Source: Alphaproteobacteria bacterium GM7ARS4 (GTDB lineage: Bacteria; Pseudomonadota; Alphaproteobacteria; GM7ARS4). From it: a stretch of 40,784 bases of DNA. The DNA is taken from assembly GCA_014332745.1 (NCBI GenBank), contig JACONL010000004.1:1-40784 (forward strand), given 5' to 3'. The notes beneath the pieces are model-generated. The model was not told where the DNA came from. It was given only the letters and a program-made list of their open reading frames with translations, and made no database searches. Shown piece by piece: positions 25,637-33,297 of the stretch (its first letter is position 1; each line of letters begins with the position of its first letter). The translations under genes were made by a program, and so were the position numbers.

Positions 25637-27016
25637 ATGGAGCGGACGCCCCTCAGAGAACAGGCAAAGGAATGCTTTCATGCGGCGGTGGCGGCGGCAG
25701 ACCCGTATCGGTGTGTTGCCTCTCATGTCCACATCGGTGAGGATGGTGGCCTTGTCATCGGTGCGAAGAAGGGTGAGAAAGGGCATGACATCCACAAATT
25801 GCGTATCTATGCCGTTGGCAAGGCGTCTCTCTTGATGATGAAGGCGGCGTTGGATGTCATTCCCACGGCGCTACGTGTGGGACGTGCCATCGCGATCACG
25901 ACTCAGGAGAATATGGCGCTCTTTTCCGTTCATCATCCCCGTTGGGCTGACGACTATGGCGTGTCTGTCTATGTGGGTGGACATCCCGTGCCTACTCAGG
26001 AGGGCATGGCGGCGGCGCAAGCCCTCTATGAAGATGCGCAACAGGGACAAGAGGGAGAGGTCGTGCTGTTCTTAGTGAGTGGCGGCGGGTCAGCCCTTGT
26101 GCCTCTTCCTGTGGAAGGGGTGTCCCTTGAGGATAAGATGGCGACAACGAATGCGCTCCTCAAGAGTGGTGCGACAATCCATGAGGTGAATGTCGTGCGT
26201 AAACATCTCTCTCGCCTTAAGGGAGGATGGTTGGCGCGTCACATCTATCCCGCCCGTAGCCATGCGCTTATTTTATCTGATGTGGTTGGTGATGATGTAT
26301 CCTCTATTGCCAGCGGTATGACTGTGCCAGACCCTAGTTCTTTTCGAGAGAGCCTTCAGATACTAGAAAAATATGCCCTCACGGCAGACATTCCCGCCAG
26401 TGTCACGTATCACCTTCAGCAAGGCGTCTTGGGAAAGCGTCCAGAGACATTGAAGGACGATGACGTGATAGCGCGCCACAGCACAGCCACATTGATAGGC
26501 TCGAATCGCATGAGTGTCCATGCGGCTCTTGCCCATGCGTCGTCGTTGGGTTTTGACGCAACCTTGTGGCGTGTTGATGTGTCTGGTGAGGCGCGTCTTG
26601 TGGCGCAACAATGTGTTGATGCGCTGATGCGTGACGGTCAGCAGAAGGGGTGGGAGAAAAAGCGGGCGTGGGTTTTTGGCGGCGAGACGACGGTGCGTGT
26701 TCGTGGGTCGGGGCTTGGCGGTCGTAATCAAGAATTGGGGGTTGCCTTTGCTGAGGCGTGTGCGCGTCATGGCGTGAGGGGGCGGTGGGCATTTTTATCG
26801 GGGGGGACGGATGGACGTGATGGGCCGACTGATGTGGCGGGTGCTCTCATTGACGAGACGAGCTATGACAGGTGGCAACAGGCTGGCGATAACCCACGAT
26901 GTTTCTTGGATAACAATGATACATATACCCTCCTGACGGCACACCATGATGCTTTAGCGTGGCATGCGACGGGGACAAACGTGGCTGATGTGCAGATATT
27001 CCTGTGGCAGGCTTAG
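25637..27016 (+). CDS. gckA: Glycerate 2-kinase (MOFRL family)
   Basis: 459 residues from the ATG at 25637; GTG at 25619 is possible and an in-frame ATG at 25550 overlaps the previous gene too far. N-terminal DUF4147-type domain contains IYAVGKASLLMMKAAL, GGHPVPTQEG, LFLVSGGGSALVPLP and LLKSGATIHEVNVVRKHLSRLKGG; the C-terminal MOFRL domain contains FGGETTVRVRGSGLGGRNQELGV, split here as GGETTVRVRGSGLGGRNQEL and SGGTDGRDGPTDVAGA. It phosphorylates glycerate to 2-phosphoglycerate, linking the two genes upstream to central metabolism. The related TtuD label (tartrate route) is less likely in this context. The 3' end overlaps the convergent secreted-protein gene by 4 bases. Confidence 0.9.
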   Translation: MERTPLREQAKECFHAAVAAADPYRCVASHVHIGEDGGLVIGAKKGEKGHDIHKLRIYAVGKASLLMMKAALDVIPTALRVGRAIAITTQENMALFSVHHPRWADDYGVSVYVGGHPVPTQEGMAAAQALYEDAQQGQEGEVVLFLVSGGGSALVPLPVEGVSLEDKMATTNALLKSGATIHEVNVVRKHLSRLKGGWLARHIYPARSHALILSDVVGDDVSSIASGMTVPDPSSFRESLQILEKYALTADIPASVTYHLQQGVLGKRPETLKDDDVIARHSTATLIGSNRMSVHAALAHASSLGFDATLWRVDVSGEARLVAQQCVDALMRDGQQKGWEKKRAWVFGGETTVRVRGSGLGGRNQELGVAFAEACARHGVRGRWAFLSGGTDGRDGPTDVAGALIDETSYDRWQQAGDNPRCFLDNNDTYTLLTAHHDALAWHATGTNVADVQIFLWQA

Positions 27017-27732
27017 GGTGGTGTGTAGAGAGCGATCGCTTCGAAGGGAATATGGACAAGGGTCTCCCCTTTCCCATCGGCAATGAAGCGTAGCTCGACT
27101 TGCGTGACGACACCGCATGCCCTGATGACCCATAGTTCTTTCCACGAGTTAACGGACTCCTCAATGATGGCCTGTTCGGCTTCCAAATAGGTTTCCACTT
27201 GCCTTGAGACGGCTTCGCTCACCGTTTCCTCTATGACAATGTCTGTGTCCTGTTGTTCTTGTGCGTCAAGCACGCCTGCCTGCGTGTCGTCATCGCCTTG
27301 CTGTGCTTGTTCCTCTTGAGAGGGCGTTTGTGTGTTGTTATCATGATTGTCTGTGTCGTCTTCTGTTTGTTCTGTTGATGTGTCTTCTTCATCACCGCCA
27401 AAGCCAAAAAAGCGTAAGAAAGGTGATGCCTCTTCGGCGACCAGGGGCTCGTCGCTGATAACAGTTTGCAAGACTTGATACTCGTGGCATTTTTGGCGTC
27501 TCCTTTTGTTTTTCTGTTGCATGTGCTTTTCAGCGAAATTGATGGCGCCACCGCCAGCCGTGAGAATCGCATGGCGTAAGAGCGAGCCAGTGGCGAGGGT
27601 ATCGCCGGGTGGCGTGCGGTCGAGGAGGCCTTGTGTGCATGCGTGGGCGAGGACCATGCAGGACAAGAGGAGAATAACGTGCTTGAACATGGCTGATGAT
27701 GTTGTCCGTAGGGGTGGCTTCATGACTCTCAT
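27013..27732 (-). CDS. Uncharacterised secreted protein with acidic Gln/Asp-rich linker
   Basis: 239 residues; not recognised as a named family. The start at 27732 overlaps the MFS stop as ATGA, implying coupling; an internal ATG at 27690 would also begin the signal MFKHVILLLSCMVLAHACTQ. The signal ends AHA before Cys-Thr; a lipoprotein reading is possible but the lipobox is poor. Residues about 45-80 are basic (KNKRRRQKCHEYQ), 105-165 are a low-complexity Asp/Glu/Gln/Thr linker, and 166-239 form a compact domain with EAEQAIIEESVNSWKELWVI, a conserved-looking RACGVVTQVELRF and DGKGETLVHI. Function unknown; the partner gene suggests the envelope. Confidence 0.7.
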   Translation of the reverse strand: MRVMKPPLRTTSSAMFKHVILLLSCMVLAHACTQGLLDRTPPGDTLATGSLLRHAILTAGGGAINFAEKHMQQKNKRRRQKCHEYQVLQTVISDEPLVAEEASPFLRFFGFGGDEEDTSTEQTEDDTDNHDNNTQTPSQEEQAQQGDDDTQAGVLDAQEQQDTDIVIEETVSEAVSRQVETYLEAEQAIIEESVNSWKELWVIRACGVVTQVELRFIADGKGETLVHIPFEAIALYTPP

Positions 27733-29021
27733 ATGTTATGGCGTTCGTCAAGGGATGTGAGGGGGTGGGATGTCTTTCCTATCCTGTGGAGTCCATAATA
27801 AAGGGCGAGTGTGAGGGGAACAATACTATTGAGGATTAAGATTGTTTGGATCGTGGCGCTGAGGTGAAGAAGGGTGAGGGCGCAGAGTGCTGAACCGATA
27901 ATGAGGCATGCGTTGACGATATTATTGGTGGCAATACAGCGCGAGAGGATGGCGGGAGGACTCGTTTTCTGTAGGGCGGTATAGAGTGGGACGGAGTAAA
28001 GGCCGCCAGCCCATGCTGATGTGAACAGGGCGCTGACAAGGACAGCCGTGTGGATGGCGGTGGGCATGGAAGAGGCAAGGGACGAGAAGACAAGGGACGC
28101 CCCCCCCATGATGGCGCATGAGGCGATAAGCACATGGGGTAGGCGGAAACGTTTGAGGAGAGGAGGCGCTGAGAACGCCCCACACGTAATGCCTGCCGTC
28201 AGGACAGCGAGGAACATGGTGGCGAGGCTTTCATCGCCAGCGAGATGATGTTTTGTGAAGAGAGGCAGCTGTGAGAGCAACATGGCGCCGAAGAACCAAA
28301 ACCATGAGATCGCCATAATGAGTGAGAGGAGAGGAGGATGGCGGGCAATGAGTCGATATGTCTCTCGCCAAGACAGGTCTTGCCTATAAGGTGAGGCATG
28401 AGGCATGCCATGCTGTATGGCGTGTGTTTGTAGGGGAATAAACATGGACGCCAGCCAGCCTATGAGAGCGCAAGAGATGACGGTGCTACTGATAAGAAAA
28501 GTGCTATGGGGAAAGAGGGACAGGACGCCTCCCCCGACACTGCCTATGAGGATAGCGATAAAGGTGGATGATTCGATACAGGCATTGCCAAGGAGCAATT
28601 CCCGTCCCTTCAGGTGAAGGGGAAGAAGAGCATATTTTATGGGGCCAAAGAATGTCGATTGGCTTCCCATGAGAAAGACACAGAAGAGGAGAAGGGCTGT
28701 ATTCTGCCAATAAAAGGCGAGACTCGTGATGGAGACGATGACAATCTCTAGCCCTTTGATGGCGCGTGCCATGCGCGCTTTATCGTACGTATCGGCAAGA
28801 CTTCCCGCCTTGTGGGAGAAGAGAAGGAAGGGAAGAACGAGGAACGCTGTGGCGAGTTGGATGGTATGGGCGGGAGAAAGCCATGGGTCGTTGTTGTGCC
28901 ATTGATAGACAACGAGAAAAGACAAGCCACTTTTGAGGAGATTATCATTGAACGCGCCGAAAAATTGGCATATGAAGAGAGGCAGAAAGCGACGCTGGAC
29001 GTAAAAGGGCATGGGCGACAA
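27729..29021 (-). CDS. MFS transporter, LplT-like (lysophospholipid carrier family)
   Basis: 430 residues with about twelve transmembrane segments. The N-terminal FICQFFGAFNDNLLKSGLSF and the loop GSQSTFFGPIKYALLPLHL are hallmarks of the LplT/Aas-type MFS proteins that flip lysophosphatidylethanolamine back across the inner membrane. No acyltransferase domain or aas gene accompanies it. Other MFS permeases share weaker versions of these motifs, so substrate remains inference. The gene is divergent from rpsF across 203 bases, and its stop overlaps the following secreted-protein gene. Confidence 0.82.
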   Translation of the reverse strand: MSPMPFYVQRRFLPLFICQFFGAFNDNLLKSGLSFLVVYQWHNNDPWLSPAHTIQLATAFLVLPFLLFSHKAGSLADTYDKARMARAIKGLEIVIVSITSLAFYWQNTALLLFCVFLMGSQSTFFGPIKYALLPLHLKGRELLLGNACIESSTFIAILIGSVGGGVLSLFPHSTFLISSTVISCALIGWLASMFIPLQTHAIQHGMPHASPYRQDLSWRETYRLIARHPPLLSLIMAISWFWFFGAMLLSQLPLFTKHHLAGDESLATMFLAVLTAGITCGAFSAPPLLKRFRLPHVLIASCAIMGGASLVFSSLASSMPTAIHTAVLVSALFTSAWAGGLYSVPLYTALQKTSPPAILSRCIATNNIVNACLIIGSALCALTLLHLSATIQTILILNSIVPLTLALYYGLHRIGKTSHPLTSLDERHNI

Positions 29022-29127
29022 AAAGGGAACAAAGGACGGATGTGACTGAAGGAGGGTTCTATGGATGTCGTGTTCTATAGCACATGAGTGAGAGGAGAGG
29101 GGGATAAGGAATAGGGGAAAAAGGATT

Positions 29128-29156
29128 TTGTGAACATGTCTGGACTATGCTATAGA
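29128..29156 (+). promoter_or_regulatory. Candidate sigma70-type promoter for rpsF-rpsR-rplI
   Basis: TTGTGA (29128-29133), a 17-base spacer, and TATAGA (29151-29156), each four of six matches to consensus. It would give a leader of about 60 bases before rpsF. Pattern match only; no S6:S18 autoregulatory fold was recognised in the leader. Confidence 0.4.
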
Positions 29157-29224
29157 GTGTTTGGGGGTATGACGTGTGATGGGGCGGTAGGCGTGTCTAT
29201 GGTTGTGAGAGAGGATGGTCATTG

Positions 29225-29590
29225 ATGTTGTATGAGAGCATTTTTATTCTTCGTCAAGATTTGACGACGCGGGCTGTGGAGGATGTGGTGAAAAAATATG
29301 TGAAGGTGCTGACGAAGAAGGGGGCAAAAATCAAGAATCAGGAGTCGTGGGGGCTTGTTCCCCTTGCCTATCCTATGCGTAAGAACAAGAGCGGGCATTT
29401 CCACCTCTTTCATATTGAGGGTGAGCCTCGTGCCGTGCAAGAGATGGAGAAGGCGATGCGTCTCGATGAGGACATTATACGTTGCCTGACATTGTCTGTC
29501 AAAAAGCACATTACGCTTCCTTCACCTATGAAGGCGTTTCTCGATGCGCAATCACATCGGGAGAGAGAGCGTGAGAGGGAGGCATCATAA
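29225..29590 (+). CDS. rpsF: 30S ribosomal protein S6
   Basis: 121 residues from ATG 29225, directly after an in-frame TTG at 29222; AGAGAGGA upstream. S6 pairs with S18 on the platform of the 30S subunit. The family core is clear: [12 protein letters not shown], then [34 protein letters not shown] split as [28 protein letters not shown], and [13 protein letters not shown]. The C-terminus ends in an Arg/Glu alternation ([10 protein letters not shown]). rpsR begins on the last base of its stop codon. Confidence 0.95.
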   Translation: MLYESIFILRQDLTTRAVEDVVKKYVKVLTKKGAKIKNQESWGLVPLAYPMRKNKSGHFHLFHIEGEPRAVQEMEKAMRLDEDIIRCLTLSVKKHITLPSPMKAFLDAQSHREREREREAS

Positions 29591-29808
29591 TGGCGGTATC
29601 ACCCCATAGTAAGAAGGTGGCGTCGATGTCTTTTGCTTGTCACGAGACGGCGGCCGTTGATGTGAGGATGTTGAAGCTCTTTTTGTCGGAGAGGGGAAGG
29701 ATTATGCCGGCGTCTGTGACGTCGTTATCGCGCAAGAATCAGCGCGCGCTTGTCAAGGCGGTGAAGAGGGCGCGTTTTCTGGGTCTTCTGCCTTATGTGG
29801 CGGAGTGA
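29590..29808 (+). CDS. rpsR: 30S ribosomal protein S18 (divergent)
   Basis: 72 residues, normal length. The TAATG overlap with rpsF couples their translation. Recognisable parts are [39 protein letters not shown], close to the usual helix and basic C-terminus. The otherwise conserved R-[IV]-T-G-x stretch of the family reads SVTSLS here ([10 protein letters not shown]), losing the Arg and Gly, and the N-terminal zinc-type cysteines are reduced to a single one. Still almost certainly S18 by length, order and ending, but noticeably diverged. Confidence 0.88.
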   Translation: MAVSPHSKKVASMSFACHETAAVDVRMLKLFLSERGRIMPASVTSLSRKNQRALVKAVKRARFLGLLPYVAE

Positions 29809-29816
29809 GTCGAGAC

Positions 29817-30500
29817 ATGAAGGTGATTTTATTAGAACCTATGGCGCGCTTGGGGGCGATAGGCGAGCATGTCGAGGTGAAACGCGGGTATGCGCTCAAT
29901 TTTCTTCTCCCACAAAAGAAGGCACTGCGCGCCAATAAGGAGACGATCGCCTATTTCGAGGCGCGCAAGGAGGAGATGCGCAAACGCAACGACAAGGTTA
30001 AAGATGAGGCGCGACAGCTGGCCGAGCATATTGGCAACGTGACACTTCCCATAATCTGTAAGGCCAGTGAGAGCGGTCACCTGTATGGCTCTGTCTCTGT
30101 GCGTGATGTTCTCACAGCTTTAAAAGAGCAAAAGAATGTGTCCTTGACGGGCTCACATGTCCTGTTGCGTTCGAAGATAAAGGATCTTGGCATGCACCCA
30201 TGTCGCCTGATGTTACATCCTGATGTGTGGGTTGACATAACGCTCAATGTGGCGCGTTCGATGGATGCGGCGACGTTACAAGAGAAGAAGGCGCGAGACT
30301 CCACAGCGCAAAAGGGGCATAAAAAAACGGCAAAGACGAGAGACGCGACGCCTGTTTCATCGTCAAAGACAGGCGAGCAAGGCAAGGAGAGGCGTTCTGC
30401 TTCGACAGCCCCACAAGGGCGGGCGTCCCTGCATGGCGCTACAGACATCCCACAAGAAGACAAGGAAAAGGACGCTCCCACCGAACGCGACCATGGATAA
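29817..30500 (+). CDS. rplI: 50S ribosomal protein L9 with long C-terminal extension
   Basis: 227 residues from ATG 29817, an in-frame GTG at 29805 being the only alternative. L9 binds 23S rRNA and restrains frame-slipping. The N-domain MKVILLEPMARLGAIGEHVE and VKRGYALNFLLPQKKAL, with the connecting helix (ARKEEMRKRNDKVKDEARQL) and the C-domain GHLYGSVSVRDVLTAL are all standard. Beyond about residue 150 there is a 75-residue, Lys/Thr/Ser/Gln-rich, low-complexity tail, which is unusual; alphaproteobacterial L9 proteins often carry a tail, but mostly shorter. It ends 9 bases before the exchanger gene. Confidence 0.94.
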   Translation: MKVILLEPMARLGAIGEHVEVKRGYALNFLLPQKKALRANKETIAYFEARKEEMRKRNDKVKDEARQLAEHIGNVTLPIICKASESGHLYGSVSVRDVLTALKEQKNVSLTGSHVLLRSKIKDLGMHPCRLMLHPDVWVDITLNVARSMDAATLQEKKARDSTAQKGHKKTAKTRDATPVSSSKTGEQGKERRSASTAPQGRASLHGATDIPQEDKEKDAPTERDHG

Positions 30501-30509
30501 GAGGACATC

Positions 30510-31562
30510 GTGTTGATCGGTGTCGCTTTGGTAGTGGGCTGGGCGTTGCTGTTATGGGGTGGGGAGTGGCTAGTGCGCGGCGGCGTCCTCTTGGGACGTA
30601 TATTGGGATGGTCGACTTTTGTCATGGGCGTGTTTGTCATTAGTTTTGGCACATCTGCTCCTGAATTTTTTGCCACGCTCCATGCGCATATGCATGATGC
30701 CTCCGCCCTCGCTTTAGGCAATGTGGTGGGAAGTAATATCGCCAACGTGGGTCTTATTTTGGGATGTGGGCTTCTCATGTCGACATCCGCCTTTTCTTTG
30801 CGTCATCACGCCTTGGTTCAGCAGAGCGCTGTTCTAGGGGTGGCAACCCTTCTCCTTGTGCCGATGGTGATATGGTTAGGCATAGGGTGGGTGACAGGGG
30901 CGATGATGTTGGCGACGATGGCATGGTATCTCTGGTCTCTTATGTCTGAGCGCCCTTCCCATGCGTCCCATCTTTCTCACACGTCTCACACTTCTTCTGG
31001 GGGGCATGTCCTTGATGATACGCGGCCATGCCAGCCTGACACTAGCGATGGCGCGCCTTCTCTGGTACGAGCGAGTCTCTTGAGCATGGTAGGTATTGTG
31101 AGCCTTGCCCTTGGTGCGGAATTGCTGGTCTATGGGGCGGTGGAAATTGCTCTGGTCTTCGGTTTGTCTCAAGCCTTTATCGGACTCACGCTCCTCGCCT
31201 TAGGGACATCGCTTCCTGAACTCTTTGCCACCATCGCCGCGCTCAAGCACAAGGCTGGTGACGCTCCCCATGACGCGCATGCCATGATTATCGGCAACGT
31301 TATGGGGAGTTGTTTTTTTAATCTCTTAGGCATTTTAGGGATTGCTTCCATGCTGTCGTCCTTTCCACCCGAACCACGTATGTCCTTTGATAGCGTGATG
31401 TTGACGATGATCATGGCGCTATGGCTCTGGCGGGTCATGAGGGGGGGCATGATGCACCGCCCGTTTGGTGTGACATTGCTGTGCTGTTATGGCCTGTGGC
31501 TTGCGATGAGAAGTTTTTTATCCACAGATCTATCCTCTTCTTTTTTTCCCTTTATGCCTTGA
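30510..31562 (+). CDS. Calcium/sodium antiporter family protein (CaCA, YrbG-like)
   Basis: 350 residues from a GTG with GAGGA six bases upstream. Ten or eleven membrane segments. Two internal alpha-repeats, FGTSAPEFFATL with GNVVGSNIANVGLILG and LGTSLPELFATI with GNVMGSCFFNLLGILG, are the ion-binding signature of the CaCA superfamily. Ion specificity (Na+/Ca2+, K+-dependent or H+) is not determinable. The cytoplasmic loop between them holds a short Ser/His-Thr repeat (SHTSHTSS). It sits between rplI and dnaB, not a usual position that I recall. The 3' end contains one of two perfect DnaA boxes. Confidence 0.88.
   Translation: MLIGVALVVGWALLLWGGEWLVRGGVLLGRILGWSTFVMGVFVISFGTSAPEFFATLHAHMHDASALALGNVVGSNIANVGLILGCGLLMSTSAFSLRHHALVQQSAVLGVATLLLVPMVIWLGIGWVTGAMMLATMAWYLWSLMSERPSHASHLSHTSHTSSGGHVLDDTRPCQPDTSDGAPSLVRASLLSMVGIVSLALGAELLVYGAVEIALVFGLSQAFIGLTLLALGTSLPELFATIAALKHKAGDAPHDAHAMIIGNVMGSCFFNLLGILGIASMLSSFPPEPRMSFDSVMLTMIMALWLWRVMRGGMMHRPFGVTLLCCYGLWLAMRSFLSTDLSSSFFPFMP
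30975..30991 (+). repeat. 9-bp period tandem repeat in the CaCA gene
   Basis: tctcacac is repeated at 30975-30982 and 30984-30991 with a 9-base period, in frame, giving SHTSHT in the loop between the two halves of the exchanger. Confidence 0.6.
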
Positions 31563-31616
31563 TATTGTGTGGACGTTGTGTCCTTGTCCACGTTCTTCTT
31601 GAGGGGGTTATCCACA
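31518..31616 (+). promoter_or_regulatory. DnaA-box cluster upstream of dnaB
   Basis: Two perfect copies of TTATCCACA lie at 31518-31526 and 31608-31616 in the same orientation. Between them are a one- or two-mismatch form TTGTCCACG at 31584-31592 and, on the other strand, TGTGGACGT at 31568-31576. A pyrimidine run (31531-31550) separates the first from the rest. This could be DnaA-dependent control of dnaB or part of a replication origin. Confidence 0.55.
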
Positions 31617-31641
31617 GATTGCAAGGGATGGTGTGCGTTTT

Positions 31642-31658
31642 CGCCTTAGGCAAAGGCG
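31642..31658 (+). other. Perfect 6-bp stem hairpin between the DnaA boxes and dnaB
   Basis: CGCCTT (31642-31647), loop AGGCA, and AAGGCG (31653-31658). No T-tract follows, so a terminator is unlikely; it may be an operator or a leader structure before dnaB. Confidence 0.4.
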
Positions 31659-31726
31659 TGTCTTCATGCTACATAGTCTATAAGGAAGGGGGGGAGACGT
31701 GATAAGGTATAGCAAGGAGGATGGGG

Positions 31727-33184
31727 ATGGATAAAACATCGGCTAAGATTTTAGAGACAGCGTCCGTTGGCGGTGAGCAATTCACATGGCCGCACAATTA
31801 TGATATAGAGCGCGCGCTCTTAGGGACGTTGCTGGTGAATAATGCTGCTTATGAGCGTGTTGGCGATGACCTCAGAGGTTTTCATTTTGCTGATGGCGAG
31901 ACGGGTCTTCACGGGTCGGTCTATGATGTCCTTGCTCGTCTTATCGGTGAGGAACAGCGTGCGGTTGATGTGACATTATTACAGCACCATCTTCCTATGG
32001 AGAGGTTGTTTGCTGATGGGCGTGGCGATGCCTATCTTGTGGATTTGGTGGAGTCTGCTGTCTTGACGGCCAATGTGAGTCATTATGGGGATGTGATTCT
32101 CGACTTGTATCAGCGTCGTGTTCTGATAGCCCTTGCCCAAGATATGGCGAGTGATGCTCAGGCGTCGATTCTTGAGCGTCCGGCGCCCTCCATCGCTGAG
32201 GATGCCGAACAGCGCCTCTACACCTTGTCGGAGGTGGAGGAAAAGCGTCTGTTTCAGCCTTTCAGTAGCGTGCTGGCGCGCGCCTTAAAAGACACAAAGG
32301 ATGCCTATCGTCATAAGGATGGTGTCAGCGGTCTTGCCACTGGCTTTGTTGGCGTGGATAAGATGTTAGGAGGGTTGCAAAAATCCGACCTTATTGTCGT
32401 GGCAGGGAGGCCGTCTATGGGGAAGAGCGCTTTAGCGATGAATATCGCATGGGCTATTGCCTCTGGCGATGCGACGAAGGGCAAAGAGCATTATCCTGTG
32501 GCATTTTTCTCTCTAGAGATGTCTTCTGACCAGATGGCGTTACGTGTTCTCTCTGAGAAAAGCGGTGTTCCCGCCAGTGCCATGCGCAATGGGCTTATTG
32601 ATGAAGAGAAATACCTCAGCATTCGCGAAGCAGCGCAGTATATCGACAATGTTCCCCTCTATATCGATGATACGCCCGGACTCTCCGTTGCCGTGCTCAG
32701 ACGCCGTGCAAGGCGTTTGAAACGCCTTAAAGGCTTAGCGCTCATTGTCGTTGACTATATGCAGCTTGTGCAAGGCAGTAGCAAAAGACAGCATGAAAAT
32801 CGTGTGCAAGAAATCTCGGAAGTCAGCCGTGATTTGAAGGCGTTGGCGAAGGAATTGGATGTGCCCGTCATTGCCGTCTCTCAACTTTCTCGCAAGGTAG
32901 AAGGACGCGATGATAAAATCCCCCAATTGTCTGACTTAAGGGAATCTGGCTCTATCGAGCAAGATGCCGATGTTGTCATCTTCATTTATCGGGAAGCCTA
33001 TTATGAACGAAGAAATGAACCAAAGGCGGGGACGCCCGAACATAGTGACTGGCAGAAGAAAATGGAAAACATCCATAATATGGCGCGCCTCATTGTCGCC
33101 AAGCAACGGAACGGAAGTGTTGGCAATATCGATATGGTCTTTGACGAAAGCACCACGCGTTTTTACAACCTCTATCGAGAATAG
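31727..33184 (+). CDS. dnaB: Replicative DNA helicase DnaB
   Basis: 485 residues from the ATG at 31727, six bases after AAGGAGG (31714-31720); an ATG at 31721 abuts the site. Hexameric helicase that unwinds the fork. N-domain NYDIERALLGTLLVNNAAYE and EQRAVDVTLLQHHL, then the RecA-like motor with Walker A GRPSMGKS at 227-234, FFSLEMSSDQMALR, the Walker B LIVVDYMQLV, LDVPVIAVSQLSRKVE and LRESGSIEQDADVVIFIYR. All motifs intact. No intein. The gene follows a set of DnaA boxes. Confidence 0.96.
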   Translation: MDKTSAKILETASVGGEQFTWPHNYDIERALLGTLLVNNAAYERVGDDLRGFHFADGETGLHGSVYDVLARLIGEEQRAVDVTLLQHHLPMERLFADGRGDAYLVDLVESAVLTANVSHYGDVILDLYQRRVLIALAQDMASDAQASILERPAPSIAEDAEQRLYTLSEVEEKRLFQPFSSVLARALKDTKDAYRHKDGVSGLATGFVGVDKMLGGLQKSDLIVVAGRPSMGKSALAMNIAWAIASGDATKGKEHYPVAFFSLEMSSDQMALRVLSEKSGVPASAMRNGLIDEEKYLSIREAAQYIDNVPLYIDDTPGLSVAVLRRRARRLKRLKGLALIVVDYMQLVQGSSKRQHENRVQEISEVSRDLKALAKELDVPVIAVSQLSRKVEGRDDKIPQLSDLRESGSIEQDADVVIFIYREAYYERRNEPKAGTPEHSDWQKKMENIHNMARLIVAKQRNGSVGNIDMVFDESTTRFYNLYRE

Positions 33185-33285
33185 TGGAGAGTTCCTCACT
33201 TCATGTTTGACATGAGGGCGTGCCATGTGCTACACCTCGTCCATTATCTTGATGTTCTTGTCAGACGTATCAAAAGCATTTTTAT

Positions 33286-33297
33286 TGTATGCATACA
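33286..33297. promoter_or_regulatory. 12-bp perfect palindrome over the mlaE start
   Basis: TGTATGCATACA is its own reverse complement and contains the mlaE ATG (33289-33291). No ribosome site is visible just before it. It could be a small operator or a chance palindrome. Confidence 0.3.

Noticed and set aside
30077-30778. 233-residue open frame on the - strand across rplI
   Set aside because: Antisense to rplI and the exchanger gene; rich in Pro, Thr and Ser as expected for a shadow frame.
31518-31616. Outright call of the chromosomal origin
   Set aside because: Only two perfect boxes and no clear AT-rich unwinding region; a regulatory site for dnaB is as likely, so it is listed only as a DnaA-box cluster.
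33201-33215. Short hairpin TCATG-TTTGA-CATGA after dnaB as a terminator
   Set aside because: Stem of only five pairs and no T-run after it.
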